Under the pieces are notes generated by a model. The model was not told the DNA's origin. It made no database searches and worked only from the letters and a program-made list of their open reading frames with translations. Positions 1 through 8,336 of a DNA stretch of 64,000 bases are shown piece after piece (the stretch's first letter is position 1; each line of letters opens with the position of its first letter). Source of the stretch: Myxococcus fulvus (GTDB lineage Bacteria > Myxococcota > Myxococcia > Myxococcales > Myxococcaceae); assembly GCF_900111765.1 (NCBI RefSeq), contig NZ_FOIB01000010.1:186001-250000 (forward strand), in the 5' to 3' direction. A program made the translations under genes and the position numbers.

Positions 1-496
1 CCGCCACGTCGATGCACTCGTTGACGTCGAAGAGGGGCTGCTCGGGGACGAGCGCCCTGGGCGTCACGGCCTTCATTCCCGCCAGGGCTTCGGGGGCGTC
101 GTCTCCGGCGTGGAGCCTCACGCGCGAGCCCATCGCCTCGAGGATTCGGTTGGACCGCTCGATGACGGCGGGCGTGGCGAAGAACCGCTGCGTCTCGTTC
201 TCCACGGGCAGCGCGAACGCGCGGTTCGCGGAGATGCGATAGCCCCCGCCCTCGGTGAAGCGCTGGACCACGCCGCCGGCCCGCGCGGTCGACGTCCTCG
301 CGGGAGAGCCCTGGTCCACATCGCGCTGTCGCTGGAGCAGCGACTGGACCGCGGGCCGGTGGTCCAACATCCGCTGCAGCGTGCGTTGGCGCGCTCCGGA
401 GGCGGACTCCAGGCTGTCGCCAGAGGTGGCGCGCGCCTCGCGCGCTTCGGAGACATGCGCGGTGCCGCGCGGCCGCTCGTGGACATTCATGGGCAT
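1..496 (-). CDS. Partial eCIS-associated-like protein (N-terminal 165 aa; C-terminus outside window)
   Basis: The reading frame runs leftwards off the window edge. The ATG whose first base pairs with 496 follows an AGGGA ribosome site at about 5 bp spacing. The visible part has a polar N-terminus, then RQRTLQRMLDHRPAVQSLL, a VVQRF segment near residue 85 and a compact stretch (YRISANRAFALPVENETQRF, then an ATPAVIERSN segment). From memory this VQR... plus YRIS/ATP.(V/I)I..SN layout resembles proteins encoded with extracellular contractile injection systems, many of which are cargo or accessory factors. No catalytic motif is visible in the part present. Antisense frames here are shadows. The family assignment is tentative; the existence of the gene is well supported. 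Confidence 0.55.
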   Translation of the reverse strand, partial: MPMNVHERPRGTAHVSEAREARATSGDSLESASGARQRTLQRMLDHRPAVQSLLQRQRDVDQGSPARTSTARAGGVVQRFTEGGGYRISANRAFALPVENETQRFFATPAVIERSNRILEAMGSRVRLHAGDDAPEALAGMKAVTPRALVPEQPLFDVNECIDVA

Positions 497-701
497 CACG
501 CTCCCTGGGAGGAGCCACGAGCTTAGAGAGCCCTTAGGATGCGCTGAACGCCCTGGCACGTCTCACGAGGTCCAGGCGGTGCACATGTCCCACCACACGC
601 CTTGTCGGTCCAGGCAGGCGAGCGAGGTAGGTCCAGGGGGCACTTTGCACCGGGAATGACACGACACACCCTCCCTCCCAGTCTCTTCAGTAGGGGGCAG
701 C

Positions 702-2243
702 ATGTCGTGGCGCGGTGGGTGGATGGTGTCGTCGTTGCTGGTGTTGGGGGCGGGCTGCGGAGGCGCACTTCCCGGGGAGGAGGTGCCTGCCCCCGCCGAG
801 GAGGCAGAGGAGCGGTTGGATGGCTCCTATTGCCTGCCGACGGAGGATTCCACCCAGCGTGTGAAGACCATCCTCCCGCCCTCGGACATCGGGATTCCGC
901 GCTACGCGGCCAGCCCCAGTGACTTCGTGAGCTTCAAGGGCCAGCTGCACTTCGCGGTGAACTTCGAGGACGGGAAGCGGGCGCTGTGGCGCAGCAACGG
1001 CACCTCGGCGGGGACCACTGAAATCAAGAGCCTCCCCGCGACGGAGGGGAACTTCACGCCGCCGCTCGGCGGCCTCACGCCCACCTCATCCCTGCTGTTC
1101 TTCCGGGCGGCGGACGTCGCGCACGGCACGGAGCTGTGGGTGAGCGACGGCACCTCGGGCGGCACCCGCATGGTGGAGGACCTGACGCCGGGGACGGACA
1201 GCTCGTATCCGACGCACATGACGGCCACGGGCAGCGGCTCCGTGGTGTTTTTCCTGGAGCGATACGAGTCGGGCTCCACGCGCGTGCGTTACGAGCTGTG
1301 GGCGTCGGATGGCTCGGCCGGTGGGACGTCACGCGTGCGTGACTTCGGCGCGGACGCGGAGGTGAGCTACCTGTCCGGCGCGGCCAACGACACGCTGCGC
1401 TTCTTCGTGCGGGATTTGTCCGGCGGCACCAGCCTCTGGAAGACGGACGGCACGTCGGCGGGCACCGTCCAGGTCAAGCGGCTCACGTCGGGGCCCAATG
1501 CCTTCATCAAGGACGCGCGGACCACCGACGGGCTCACGCTCTTCATCCTCCGTCAGGACTCGGGCCTCCAGGAATTGTGGAAGACGGATGGCACGTCGGG
1601 CGGCACGCTGCGCCTGGCGTCCTTCGGCGCCACCCGGGACGTGCGCCTGCTGGGCGCGCTGGGGTCGACCGTCTATGTCACCACCACGTCCCTGACGACG
1701 CAGTACATGGTCCTCTACCAGGTGCCTCTGGCGGGCGGCACCCCGACGTCTGTCGTCAGCCTGCCCAATGACTACACCTCGCTGGGCGAGGCTTTCCCCT
1801 ACATCGACAGCGTCAGCATCCCGCCGGGAGGCTCGAAGCTGTTCTTCTCCGTCATCATCGGCAGCAATGGCCCCGCGCCGCGCGACTCGCAGCTCTGGGT
1901 GACGGACGGCACCGCGGGCGGCACCGTGCGGCTGCGCCGGCCGCTGAGCCTCTCGGACGAGTACTCCTCGCCCGTGTACGCCGTGTCGGACGACCTGGTC
2001 TTCTTCAGCGCCTACGAGGCCGACGGGGCTGGCATCGAGCCGTGGGTGAGCAACGGCACGCCGTCCGGGACGCGCAAGCTGAGGGACATCGGCGTCACTC
2101 CGCCCACGTCCTCGTCCTACCCTCGTGAGTACTTCCGGCTGGGCTCGCGGGTGTACTTCAGCGCGTATGACGACACCGAGGCGGGACAGCTCTGGTCCAC
2201 GAAGCTGAGCGACGCGTGCTTCGCGCCGCAATCCCAGCCGTAG
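702..2243 (+). CDS. ELWxxDGT-repeat lipoprotein, probable beta-propeller
   Basis: 513 aa, ATG preceded by an AGGGGG ribosome site. The signal peptide ends in a lipobox (LGAGC, Cys19), so it is a predicted lipoprotein, likely outer membrane. The mature protein carries seven copies of an LW(V/K/R)(S/T)(D/N)GT..GT motif about 50-70 residues apart (LWRSNGTSAGT, LWVSDGTSGGT, LWASDGSAGGT, LWKTDGT twice, LWVTDGT, PWVSNGT). Such ELW.TDGT repeats are common in myxobacterial and other secreted proteins and are expected to form propeller blades. No enzyme motif is visible. The next gene on the same strand lies 234 bp downstream, so it is probably monocistronic. Function unknown; a surface binding role is a guess. 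Confidence 0.85.
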   Translation: MSWRGGWMVSSLLVLGAGCGGALPGEEVPAPAEEAEERLDGSYCLPTEDSTQRVKTILPPSDIGIPRYAASPSDFVSFKGQLHFAVNFEDGKRALWRSNGTSAGTTEIKSLPATEGNFTPPLGGLTPTSSLLFFRAADVAHGTELWVSDGTSGGTRMVEDLTPGTDSSYPTHMTATGSGSVVFFLERYESGSTRVRYELWASDGSAGGTSRVRDFGADAEVSYLSGAANDTLRFFVRDLSGGTSLWKTDGTSAGTVQVKRLTSGPNAFIKDARTTDGLTLFILRQDSGLQELWKTDGTSGGTLRLASFGATRDVRLLGALGSTVYVTTTSLTTQYMVLYQVPLAGGTPTSVVSLPNDYTSLGEAFPYIDSVSIPPGGSKLFFSVIIGSNGPAPRDSQLWVTDGTAGGTVRLRRPLSLSDEYSSPVYAVSDDLVFFSAYEADGAGIEPWVSNGTPSGTRKLRDIGVTPPTSSSYPREYFRLGSRVYFSAYDDTEAGQLWSTKLSDACFAPQSQP

Positions 2244-2477
2244 GCTCGCGGAACGCAGTCACTCCTCGCGCCAGGTTGGGAGCGCGGGACAGGTCAGGGC
2301 GGGTTGCCAAGCTCCGAGGCCTGACGCGAGGAGTGCTCCAAGCAGGGCCCCGCCAAGGCCCAGAAGAAGCGGCGGGGAAAGACGTTGCCTTGTCCGCGAG
2401 GCCGCTCGGGACGCTCCCTCTCGACAGATGCTGTTTGTCCGTGGCGTTTCGTGCCCGGGTGCTGTTGTCTGTCGAGC

Positions 2478-3209
2478 ATGGAGAAGACTGCTCCGCTGGA
2501 ACCCCAGGAGTCGCCCCGAGAGCCTTTGCCCGAAGGTGGGCTGGCGCAGGTGCGTTGTGCCTGCGGCGCCATGGCGCCGCGCGACGCGGAGTTCTGTCCG
2601 GGCTGTCTCGGCTCCCTGCGGAACGCTGTCCTCGCGAGCCCGCCCGAGCCCATCCTGGCGCCCACCCCCGAGCCCGTCGAGACGGCCGTGGCGCCCGAGG
2701 GCCCTCGCTGCCCGCGTCACCCCGAGGTAACGGGTGCCTTGCCCTGTCCGCGCTGTGGGGGCTTCTTCTGCGAAGCCTGTCTGCCGGACTCGCTCGCGGC
2801 GGAGCGGACGCACTGCGCGGACTGCCTTGCCCGCGAGAGGTCGCCCGAGGCTGTCCGGAGGGCCCTCTTTCGAGACCTGACCCGGGTACAGGTGGGGGTC
2901 CTCGTCATCCTCGTCATCCAGGCGCTGGTGAGCACGCTCATCGAACTGGCGGGACAGCCTGTCGAGATGCTGTTGGGCAGCCTGTGCCTGATGTCGCCCT
3001 TCGTGGCCCTCACCGTGCTCGTGGCCAAATCACGCAGCGCCACGGTGGGCTGGATTCTGTGTGTCATCGACGTCGGCATGGGGCTGCTTCAATTGTTCGG
3101 GGGCGGCAGTGCCCTGGCCGGGGCGGCCATCCTGCTCGCCGGTGTCCTCACGGGTTTTCAGCTCGTCAAACTGCGGAGCCTGCCGCGGCTCACCGGCTCA
3201 CCCGACTGA
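2478..3209 (+). CDS. Zinc-ribbon / B-box-like membrane protein
   Basis: 243 aa from the ATG at 2478. The frame extends further upstream, but those codons encode an unlikely Cys/Arg/Pro-rich segment. The N-terminal half has two cysteine clusters: a CxC...CPGC ribbon near residues 25-45, then a B-box-like CPRH...CPRC...FFCEACL...CADC array near 77-120. The C-terminal half has four hydrophobic segments of about 20 residues (starting VGVLVILVIQ, LLGSLCLMSP, VGWILCVIDV and ALAGAAILLA). This layout, metal-binding cytoplasmic domain then membrane anchor, is frequent among uncharacterised myxobacterial proteins. The substrate or partner cannot be told from sequence. Confidence 0.75.
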   Translation: MEKTAPLEPQESPREPLPEGGLAQVRCACGAMAPRDAEFCPGCLGSLRNAVLASPPEPILAPTPEPVETAVAPEGPRCPRHPEVTGALPCPRCGGFFCEACLPDSLAAERTHCADCLARERSPEAVRRALFRDLTRVQVGVLVILVIQALVSTLIELAGQPVEMLLGSLCLMSPFVALTVLVAKSRSATVGWILCVIDVGMGLLQLFGGGSALAGAAILLAGVLTGFQLVKLRSLPRLTGSPD

Positions 3210-3317
3210 ATCCGGAGCGGGCCGTTTGTCATGGGCCTCGTGTCGCACGCGAGCACCCTGTGGCACTCCGTGGTAGCCAGGACCCCGCATCCGACGCGGC
3301 GGGAGCACCACGGGACC

Positions 3318-4637
3318 ATGACGAAGCAGACGACGGTGACGCAGTGGGGGACGGAGACCTCCGCGAAGGAGGTCTGGTCGAGGGTGGAGGCGGCGGCGAC
3401 GCCCGCGTGGCGTGAGCGTCTGGCGGCCTATTGGAAGGACCTGTCCCAGGACACGGTCCTCTTCCACGACGGCGACCTGGAGGCGGACGCGCTGGAGGTC
3501 GGCCCCAGGCCGCTGGTGGTCTGCGGGGGCGTCCGGCTCGCGGGGCTGCTGTCGGACGGGCACCAGGCGGACCACACGCTCCTGGTCGTGCTCGGGGACC
3601 TGGACGTGGAGAACGTCGCCACGGTGTCCGCGATGTTCGTCGCGGGGGACGCGCGGATTCGCGGGCTGCTCTTCGGGGACTCGCTCGGGGACGACGTCTT
3701 CTGTGTCGGCGGAGGGCTGAAGGCGAGGGCGCTCGTCGAGCAGCACCACCACCTCTTCGTGGAGGGCGCGCTCGACGTGGACGTCCTCGTCGGAAGCAAG
3801 CTCACCGCGAAGGGCGCGCCGCGCAGGCGACTGGAGCCCCATGAGGCGCTGCTGCCGGGCGCGTGGACCGACGAGGACGAGGATGACGACGGCAACGTCA
3901 CGGACTCCACGCTGGACACCCGGGGCCTGCGGGCGATGTTGCGCGCGGGCAAGCCCGTGCTGGCCGACACGAAGCTCGGCCCGGTGGAGAAGGCGCTCGC
4001 GGCCGCGCGGGAGAAGGTGGCGCGCGGGGAGAAGGCCCCCAAGCTCTCGCTCGCGCAGAAGAAGCTGAAGGTGATTCCCGACGAGGTCTTCTCCCTCACC
4101 GCGCTCGAGGGACTCACGCTGGACTTCAACCCCATCGACGTCCTGCCACCGCGCATCGGTGAGCTCCAGGCGCTGCGCTCGCTCAGCCTCGAGGACCTGC
4201 CGGTGACGTCCCTGCCCGAGGAACTGGGCCAGCTGTCCGCCCTCAAGAAGCTGAGCCTGCGCTACTGCAAGAACCTCACGCGCCTGCCGGAGTCGTTCGC
4301 CGGACTTGCGTCCCTGGAGGAGCTGTACCTGGACGCGAAGGGGCTGGAGACCTTCCCCGAGGTGCTCACCCGGCTGCCGAAGCTCAAGAAGCTCTGGTGG
4401 TGGCGCTTCTTCAACACGCCGCCGGAGAAGCTGCGCGCCCTCGTCGACGGCATGGGCCGCATGCCCAGGCTCACCCACGCGGGGTTCCTGCAAGGCGAGC
4501 TGGGCCCGCTGCCGGAGGACCTGTCGCCGCTCGCCCGCCTCAAGCAGTTCAAGCTGGGCATGGACAAGGCGCCCGAGGCCGAGGTGCGTCGACTGGAGGC
4601 CGCGCTGCCCCCAGGGCGCCTGCACGTGGGGTACTGA
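3318..4637 (+). CDS. Leucine-rich-repeat protein with beta-helix-like N-terminal domain
   Basis: 439 aa from the ATG at 3318; a longer frame exists, but MTKQTTVTQWG looks like the natural start. Residues about 60-200 form a repetitive G.L.V...V.V.GD pattern, reminiscent of polymer-forming (bactofilin-like) beta-helix domains. An acidic linker (DEDEDDDGN) follows near residue 195. Residues about 260-400 are leucine-rich repeats of the LPxxIGxLxxLxxLxL type (IPDEVFSLTALEGL, LPPRIGELQALRSL, LPEELGQLSALKKL, LPESFAGLASLEEL). No signal peptide, so it is cytoplasmic. Likely a protein-interaction scaffold; partner unknown. Confidence 0.85.
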   Translation: MTKQTTVTQWGTETSAKEVWSRVEAAATPAWRERLAAYWKDLSQDTVLFHDGDLEADALEVGPRPLVVCGGVRLAGLLSDGHQADHTLLVVLGDLDVENVATVSAMFVAGDARIRGLLFGDSLGDDVFCVGGGLKARALVEQHHHLFVEGALDVDVLVGSKLTAKGAPRRRLEPHEALLPGAWTDEDEDDDGNVTDSTLDTRGLRAMLRAGKPVLADTKLGPVEKALAAAREKVARGEKAPKLSLAQKKLKVIPDEVFSLTALEGLTLDFNPIDVLPPRIGELQALRSLSLEDLPVTSLPEELGQLSALKKLSLRYCKNLTRLPESFAGLASLEELYLDAKGLETFPEVLTRLPKLKKLWWWRFFNTPPEKLRALVDGMGRMPRLTHAGFLQGELGPLPEDLSPLARLKQFKLGMDKAPEAEVRRLEAALPPGRLHVGY

Positions 4638-4794
4638 GGCGCTCCACGGCGGCGTACGAGGAGGCATGAGGTCGCCCGCGGGCATCCCGGGCGCTCGTCA
4701 CCTGCCGAGCGTCCCCGCGCGCCCGCGCCGCTTACCGACGCGTCGAGTCATGACCACATGAGGACATTCACCGCTGACTGGGGAGGTCGTGGGG

Positions 4795-6885
4795 ATGCAC
4801 CGTCTGTGGCGTCACCTCCGGAGATTCTTTCGTCTCCAGCCGGGCCGGCCCGCCTGGGCGTTGGGGATTCGCGCGGCGCTGGCCGTGACGATTCCGTACT
4901 CGCTCGCCACGTTGCTGGGCCTCAAGGACGCCGGATGGACGGGGCTCACGGGATTGCTGGTGACGCTGGCGAACCCGGGCGGTGCGTACCAGGGGCGGGC
5001 GAGGGTGATGGGGGCCGTGGCGATGCTCGGCGCGCTGGTGGGCACCGTGGCGGCGCTGGCGGGCGGGCGGCTGTGGCTGGACGCCACGCTGATTCTCGTG
5101 GGCGTCTTCGTGATGACGTTCGCGCGGTGCTACGGCGACACGGCGGGCTCGGTGGGGGAGAAGCTCGCGGTCATCTTCGTGGCGTCGCTGGGGGCGCACG
5201 CGGTGGAGCTGGACGCGGCGCTGACGCGCGGGGGCGCGCTGCTGTTGGGCGGCGGCTGGGCGATGCTCCAGTCGCTGGTGCTGTGGCCGGTGCATCCGTA
5301 TCGCCCCTCGCGCCGGGCCATCGCGGAGGTGTACCTGTCGCTGGCGGCGGGCGCGAGGGACCTGGCGACGCTGTCGCGTGAGGGCGCCTCGGCGGAGACG
5401 TGGGCGGTGGCCACGGCGCGGCACCTGCCCTTGCGCGCGAAGATAGAGAAGGCGCGTCAGACGCTGGCGACCACGCGGGTGGGGCGCGCGGACGAGACGC
5501 TGCGTGGAGAGCACCTGCTCGTGCTGTTGGAGCTGAGCGAGCAGCTGCTCGGGGTGCTGTTCGCCCTGGAGCAGGCGATGGAGGTGGCCAGCCCCGAGCG
5601 CGGGCTCGGGCCGGTGCGCGAGGAGGTGGCGCGGGTGTGTGACTGGTCCGCGGACATCTCGGAGCGGGTGGCCAAGGTCTCGCTCTCCCCGGAGGCCGCG
5701 GCCGTCTACTGGCCCCTGTTCCCCACCAACGGCGAGGAATTGGGGCGACACGGCGCCTGGCTGCGGGTGGTCCCCGTCTCGGTGACGGAGCTGCTCGCGC
5801 GCCTGCGGGGCCACTGCGTGGCGGCGCAGCGGGCGGCCATGGCGATGCGGCGCGGGGACCCGGTGTCGCTGGAGAACGCCTGGTCGCTGCTGCCTTCCGA
5901 CGAGCGACGGCCGCTGCTGCAGCCCTTGCGCGCGAACCTGCACTCGCGCTCGGTGGTGCTGCGCCATGCGCTGCGCGCGGGGACGGTGGCCGCGGTGGCG
6001 CTGGTGCTCACGCGGGCGTTGGGGCTGGGTGAGGCGTACTGGGTGGTGCTCTCCACCATCGGCATCCTGCAGCCGTACTCGGCGAACACGGAGGAGCGCG
6101 CGCTCCAGCGCGTCACGGGAACGCTGCTGGGCGGGACGCTCGCGGCGGTGATTGCCACGCGGGTGGGCTCGCCGTGGGTGCTCATCGTGGTGATTGGCGT
6201 GCTGACGGCCACCTCCGTGTCGCTGCTGCCGCTCAACTTCGGCGCCTTCCAGATATTGCTCACCCCGGACTTCCTCCTGCTCGCGACGCTGAGCGCGGGG
6301 GACTGGACGGTGGCGGAGAACCGCGCGCTCGGGGTGTTGCTGGCGTGTGTGCTGGCCTTGGCGGGGGTGTGGCTGTTGTGGCCCTACCCGGAGCGGCGGC
6401 GCTTCCCGGACGCGGCGGCGACGGTGCTGCTCGCGGATGGGAACTACTTCCGCCAGGTGGCGGCGAGCCGCGATGGACGCGAGCCCCGGGTGAGCGCGGC
6501 GCGGAGGGATTTGGGCCTGGCGCTGCTCGACGCGGAGGCGTCCTTCGAGCGGCTGATGGCCGAGTACCGGGGCCCCGCGCACCGGCTGGAGCCCGCGATG
6601 GCGCTGTTGACGTACTCGCGCAGGCTGGCCGCGTCGGTGACGGCGTTGGGGGAGCAGAAGGGCGTGATTGCCTCCTCGGAGGTGCTGGACGTGGTCGCGC
6701 ACAAGGCGAGCGGCACGTTGGATGTGCTGGCGGACTCCCTGCGCAAGGGACAGACGCCGCCGCCGATGCCCGAGCTTCCCTTGCGCCGCATCGCGAATGA
6801 CCCGGTGTCGGGGAAGCTGGTGGAGCGGGTGCCTCGCCAGTTGGAAATCCTCCATGGCGCGGTGGAGAAGCTCACTGTCGGATGA
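4795..6885 (+). CDS. FUSC-family inner-membrane protein (YccS/AaeB-like)
   Basis: 696 aa from the ATG at 4795, which has a GGGAGG ribosome site about 9 bp upstream; an in-frame GTG at 4789 is less well placed. Two separate membrane blocks (residues about 20-180 and 390-530), each with several hydrophobic segments, are split by a cytoplasmic alpha-helical region and followed by a helical C-terminal tail. This is the duplicated layout of fusaric-acid/aromatic-acid exporters and YccS-like proteins. The second block has the typical YWVVLSTIGILQPY stretch and an RVTGTLLGGTLAA helix. Likely exports amphipathic or aromatic acids; substrate unknown. No periplasmic adaptor gene is adjacent, which argues against a three-part AaeAB pump. 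Confidence 0.85.
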   Translation: MHRLWRHLRRFFRLQPGRPAWALGIRAALAVTIPYSLATLLGLKDAGWTGLTGLLVTLANPGGAYQGRARVMGAVAMLGALVGTVAALAGGRLWLDATLILVGVFVMTFARCYGDTAGSVGEKLAVIFVASLGAHAVELDAALTRGGALLLGGGWAMLQSLVLWPVHPYRPSRRAIAEVYLSLAAGARDLATLSREGASAETWAVATARHLPLRAKIEKARQTLATTRVGRADETLRGEHLLVLLELSEQLLGVLFALEQAMEVASPERGLGPVREEVARVCDWSADISERVAKVSLSPEAAAVYWPLFPTNGEELGRHGAWLRVVPVSVTELLARLRGHCVAAQRAAMAMRRGDPVSLENAWSLLPSDERRPLLQPLRANLHSRSVVLRHALRAGTVAAVALVLTRALGLGEAYWVVLSTIGILQPYSANTEERALQRVTGTLLGGTLAAVIATRVGSPWVLIVVIGVLTATSVSLLPLNFGAFQILLTPDFLLLATLSAGDWTVAENRALGVLLACVLALAGVWLLWPYPERRRFPDAAATVLLADGNYFRQVAASRDGREPRVSAARRDLGLALLDAEASFERLMAEYRGPAHRLEPAMALLTYSRRLAASVTALGEQKGVIASSEVLDVVAHKASGTLDVLADSLRKGQTPPPMPELPLRRIANDPVSGKLVERVPRQLEILHGAVEKLTVG

Positions 6886-6980
6886 TTCCGTGTAAGGGGT
6901 TTCCGCTAGTGATTGTTTCCGGTGGGTCGTGACTGACGGTTCGGCGGCAACCGGGGTTCGCGACTTCCGATAATCCATCC

Positions 6981-8267
6981 ATGAGTCCCATCAACGAACT
7001 GAACCGCCGTCGCCAGCCCGTCGTCCGTCCGCCGGAGCCGCAGCCGGCGGAGAAGACTCCCGCCCAGGCGAAGCCGGTCGCGCCGAACCGCGTGCTGCGG
7101 GACGAGTCGCTGTTCGAGACGCCGGGCGCGAAGCCTCGGCTGGAGCTCAACCCGCAGAGGGCGTTGGCGGAGAGCCCCGCGACGCCGCCCAAGGGCGGCC
7201 GGCTGGACATCGAGGCCATCTCCAACATGACGGACCCGGTGGCTCGCAACGAGGCCATCACCCAGGGCTACTTCCAGCTGTCCAATGACATGGCGGGGCT
7301 GCTCGGCAAGGAGAACGCCAACTGGGCCACCTTCGGTGTCTGGGCTTCCAAGCAGGCCGGGGTGAGCATCCGCCAGGAGGACCTGCCCAAGGTCTTCATG
7401 GACCAGCTCAAGAACAGCAACGCCTGGGCCAGCGGCCTGACGGCCGGCGCACTGTCGGTGCTCAACCCCGTGGCGCCGCTGTTGGTGGAGGGGCTGAAGG
7501 TCCCCATCCGGGACGCGCTCAACCGCGTCAGTGACGCCATCGCGGACGGCAACAAGAAGCTGTTCCAGGACATCGCCCCGGAGTTCCAGCGCTTCACGGA
7601 GACCTTCAAGGGCGACACGAAGTACGACGCGGCCAAGGTGGAGAAGTACCTGGCGGCGTTCCCGCCCGGGAAGGAGAACCTGAAGGCGGCCTTCTCCGAC
7701 TACGCCAAGGCGATGTTCGAGAGCGACCCGAACAAGAAGGCGGAGCTGATGCTGGCCGCCAACAACCGCGTGGGCGTGCACGAGCAGTCGCTCATCCAGG
7801 GCGAGGTGGACCGCGCGCTCAACGCGCCGCTCAAGGAGACCTTCCGCCCCATCGCCGAGGGCATCGTGGATGGGTTCGGCAACGCGCTGCCGTTCCCCGG
7901 CAACCTCGCCTACAAGGGCGCGGAGGCGACGGGCCTGGTGGACAAGGCCATCGACAGCGTGGTGGACGCGCTGGCCGGCCAGTTCCGCCAGTTCGCGACC
8001 GAGCACATGATGAAGATTGGCCTGCCCAATGGCTCGCTCAGCCTGGGTGATGACATCACGCCGGGTCGCCAGGGCTCCTTCCCCGAGCACCTGCGCACGA
8101 TTGAGAGCGGGGACCTCAACCGGCTGCTGGGCCAGTACGACAAGACGCCCAACACGCTGAGGGGCTCGTCGGCCAATGACTGGTCGAAGTTCGACCAGCG
8201 CATGAACTACATCGTCGATCTGTTCCGCTCCCGCCAGAGCGACCCGAGCCTCTTCAACGCGCCCTGA
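6981..8267 (+). CDS. Conserved hypothetical protein, family not recognised
   Basis: 428 aa from an ATG with no strong ribosome site. Residues 1-70 are Pro/Ala/Gln-rich and probably disordered. Residues 75-420 look globular and helical with a small hydrophobic patch (LTAGALSVLNPVAPLL, about 155-170). A distinctive stretch near residue 265 (NNRVGVHEQSLIQGEVDRAL) recalls a motif seen in uncharacterised actinobacterial and proteobacterial proteins; that is recollection, not a search result. No signal peptide, nucleotide-binding or catalytic motif is visible. It sits directly upstream of the toxin-immunity pair on the same strand, but a strong hairpin separates them. Confidence 0.75.
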   Translation: MSPINELNRRRQPVVRPPEPQPAEKTPAQAKPVAPNRVLRDESLFETPGAKPRLELNPQRALAESPATPPKGGRLDIEAISNMTDPVARNEAITQGYFQLSNDMAGLLGKENANWATFGVWASKQAGVSIRQEDLPKVFMDQLKNSNAWASGLTAGALSVLNPVAPLLVEGLKVPIRDALNRVSDAIADGNKKLFQDIAPEFQRFTETFKGDTKYDAAKVEKYLAAFPPGKENLKAAFSDYAKAMFESDPNKKAELMLAANNRVGVHEQSLIQGEVDRALNAPLKETFRPIAEGIVDGFGNALPFPGNLAYKGAEATGLVDKAIDSVVDALAGQFRQFATEHMMKIGLPNGSLSLGDDITPGRQGSFPEHLRTIESGDLNRLLGQYDKTPNTLRGSSANDWSKFDQRMNYIVDLFRSRQSDPSLFNAP

Positions 8268-8295
8268 GGCGCGTCAGAGGCCAGTGACAGCATTC

Positions 8296-8330
8296 CCTCC
8301 ACGTGCCTTCCGTCATGGAAGGCGTGGAGG
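8296..8330 (+). promoter_or_regulatory. Hairpin containing the toxin gene's Shine-Dalgarno
   Basis: CCTCCAC-GT-GCCTTCC, loop GTCAT, GGAAGGC-GTGGAGG: 14 bp of stem with one 2-nt bulge and a 5-nt loop. The right arm ends in GGAGG at 8326-8330, the ribosome site of the GTG start at 8337 (6-nt spacing). The hairpin would hide that site in the mRNA, or could serve as a terminator for the gene ending at 8267. No T-run follows, which favours the former. Confidence 0.5.
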
Positions 8331-8336
8331 TGTGGA

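Noticed and set aside
4768..6978. 736-residue minus-strand frame opposite the FUSC gene
   Set aside because: Translation is dominated by Arg, His, Gln and Pro with no domains. It is a high-GC shadow of the real gene.
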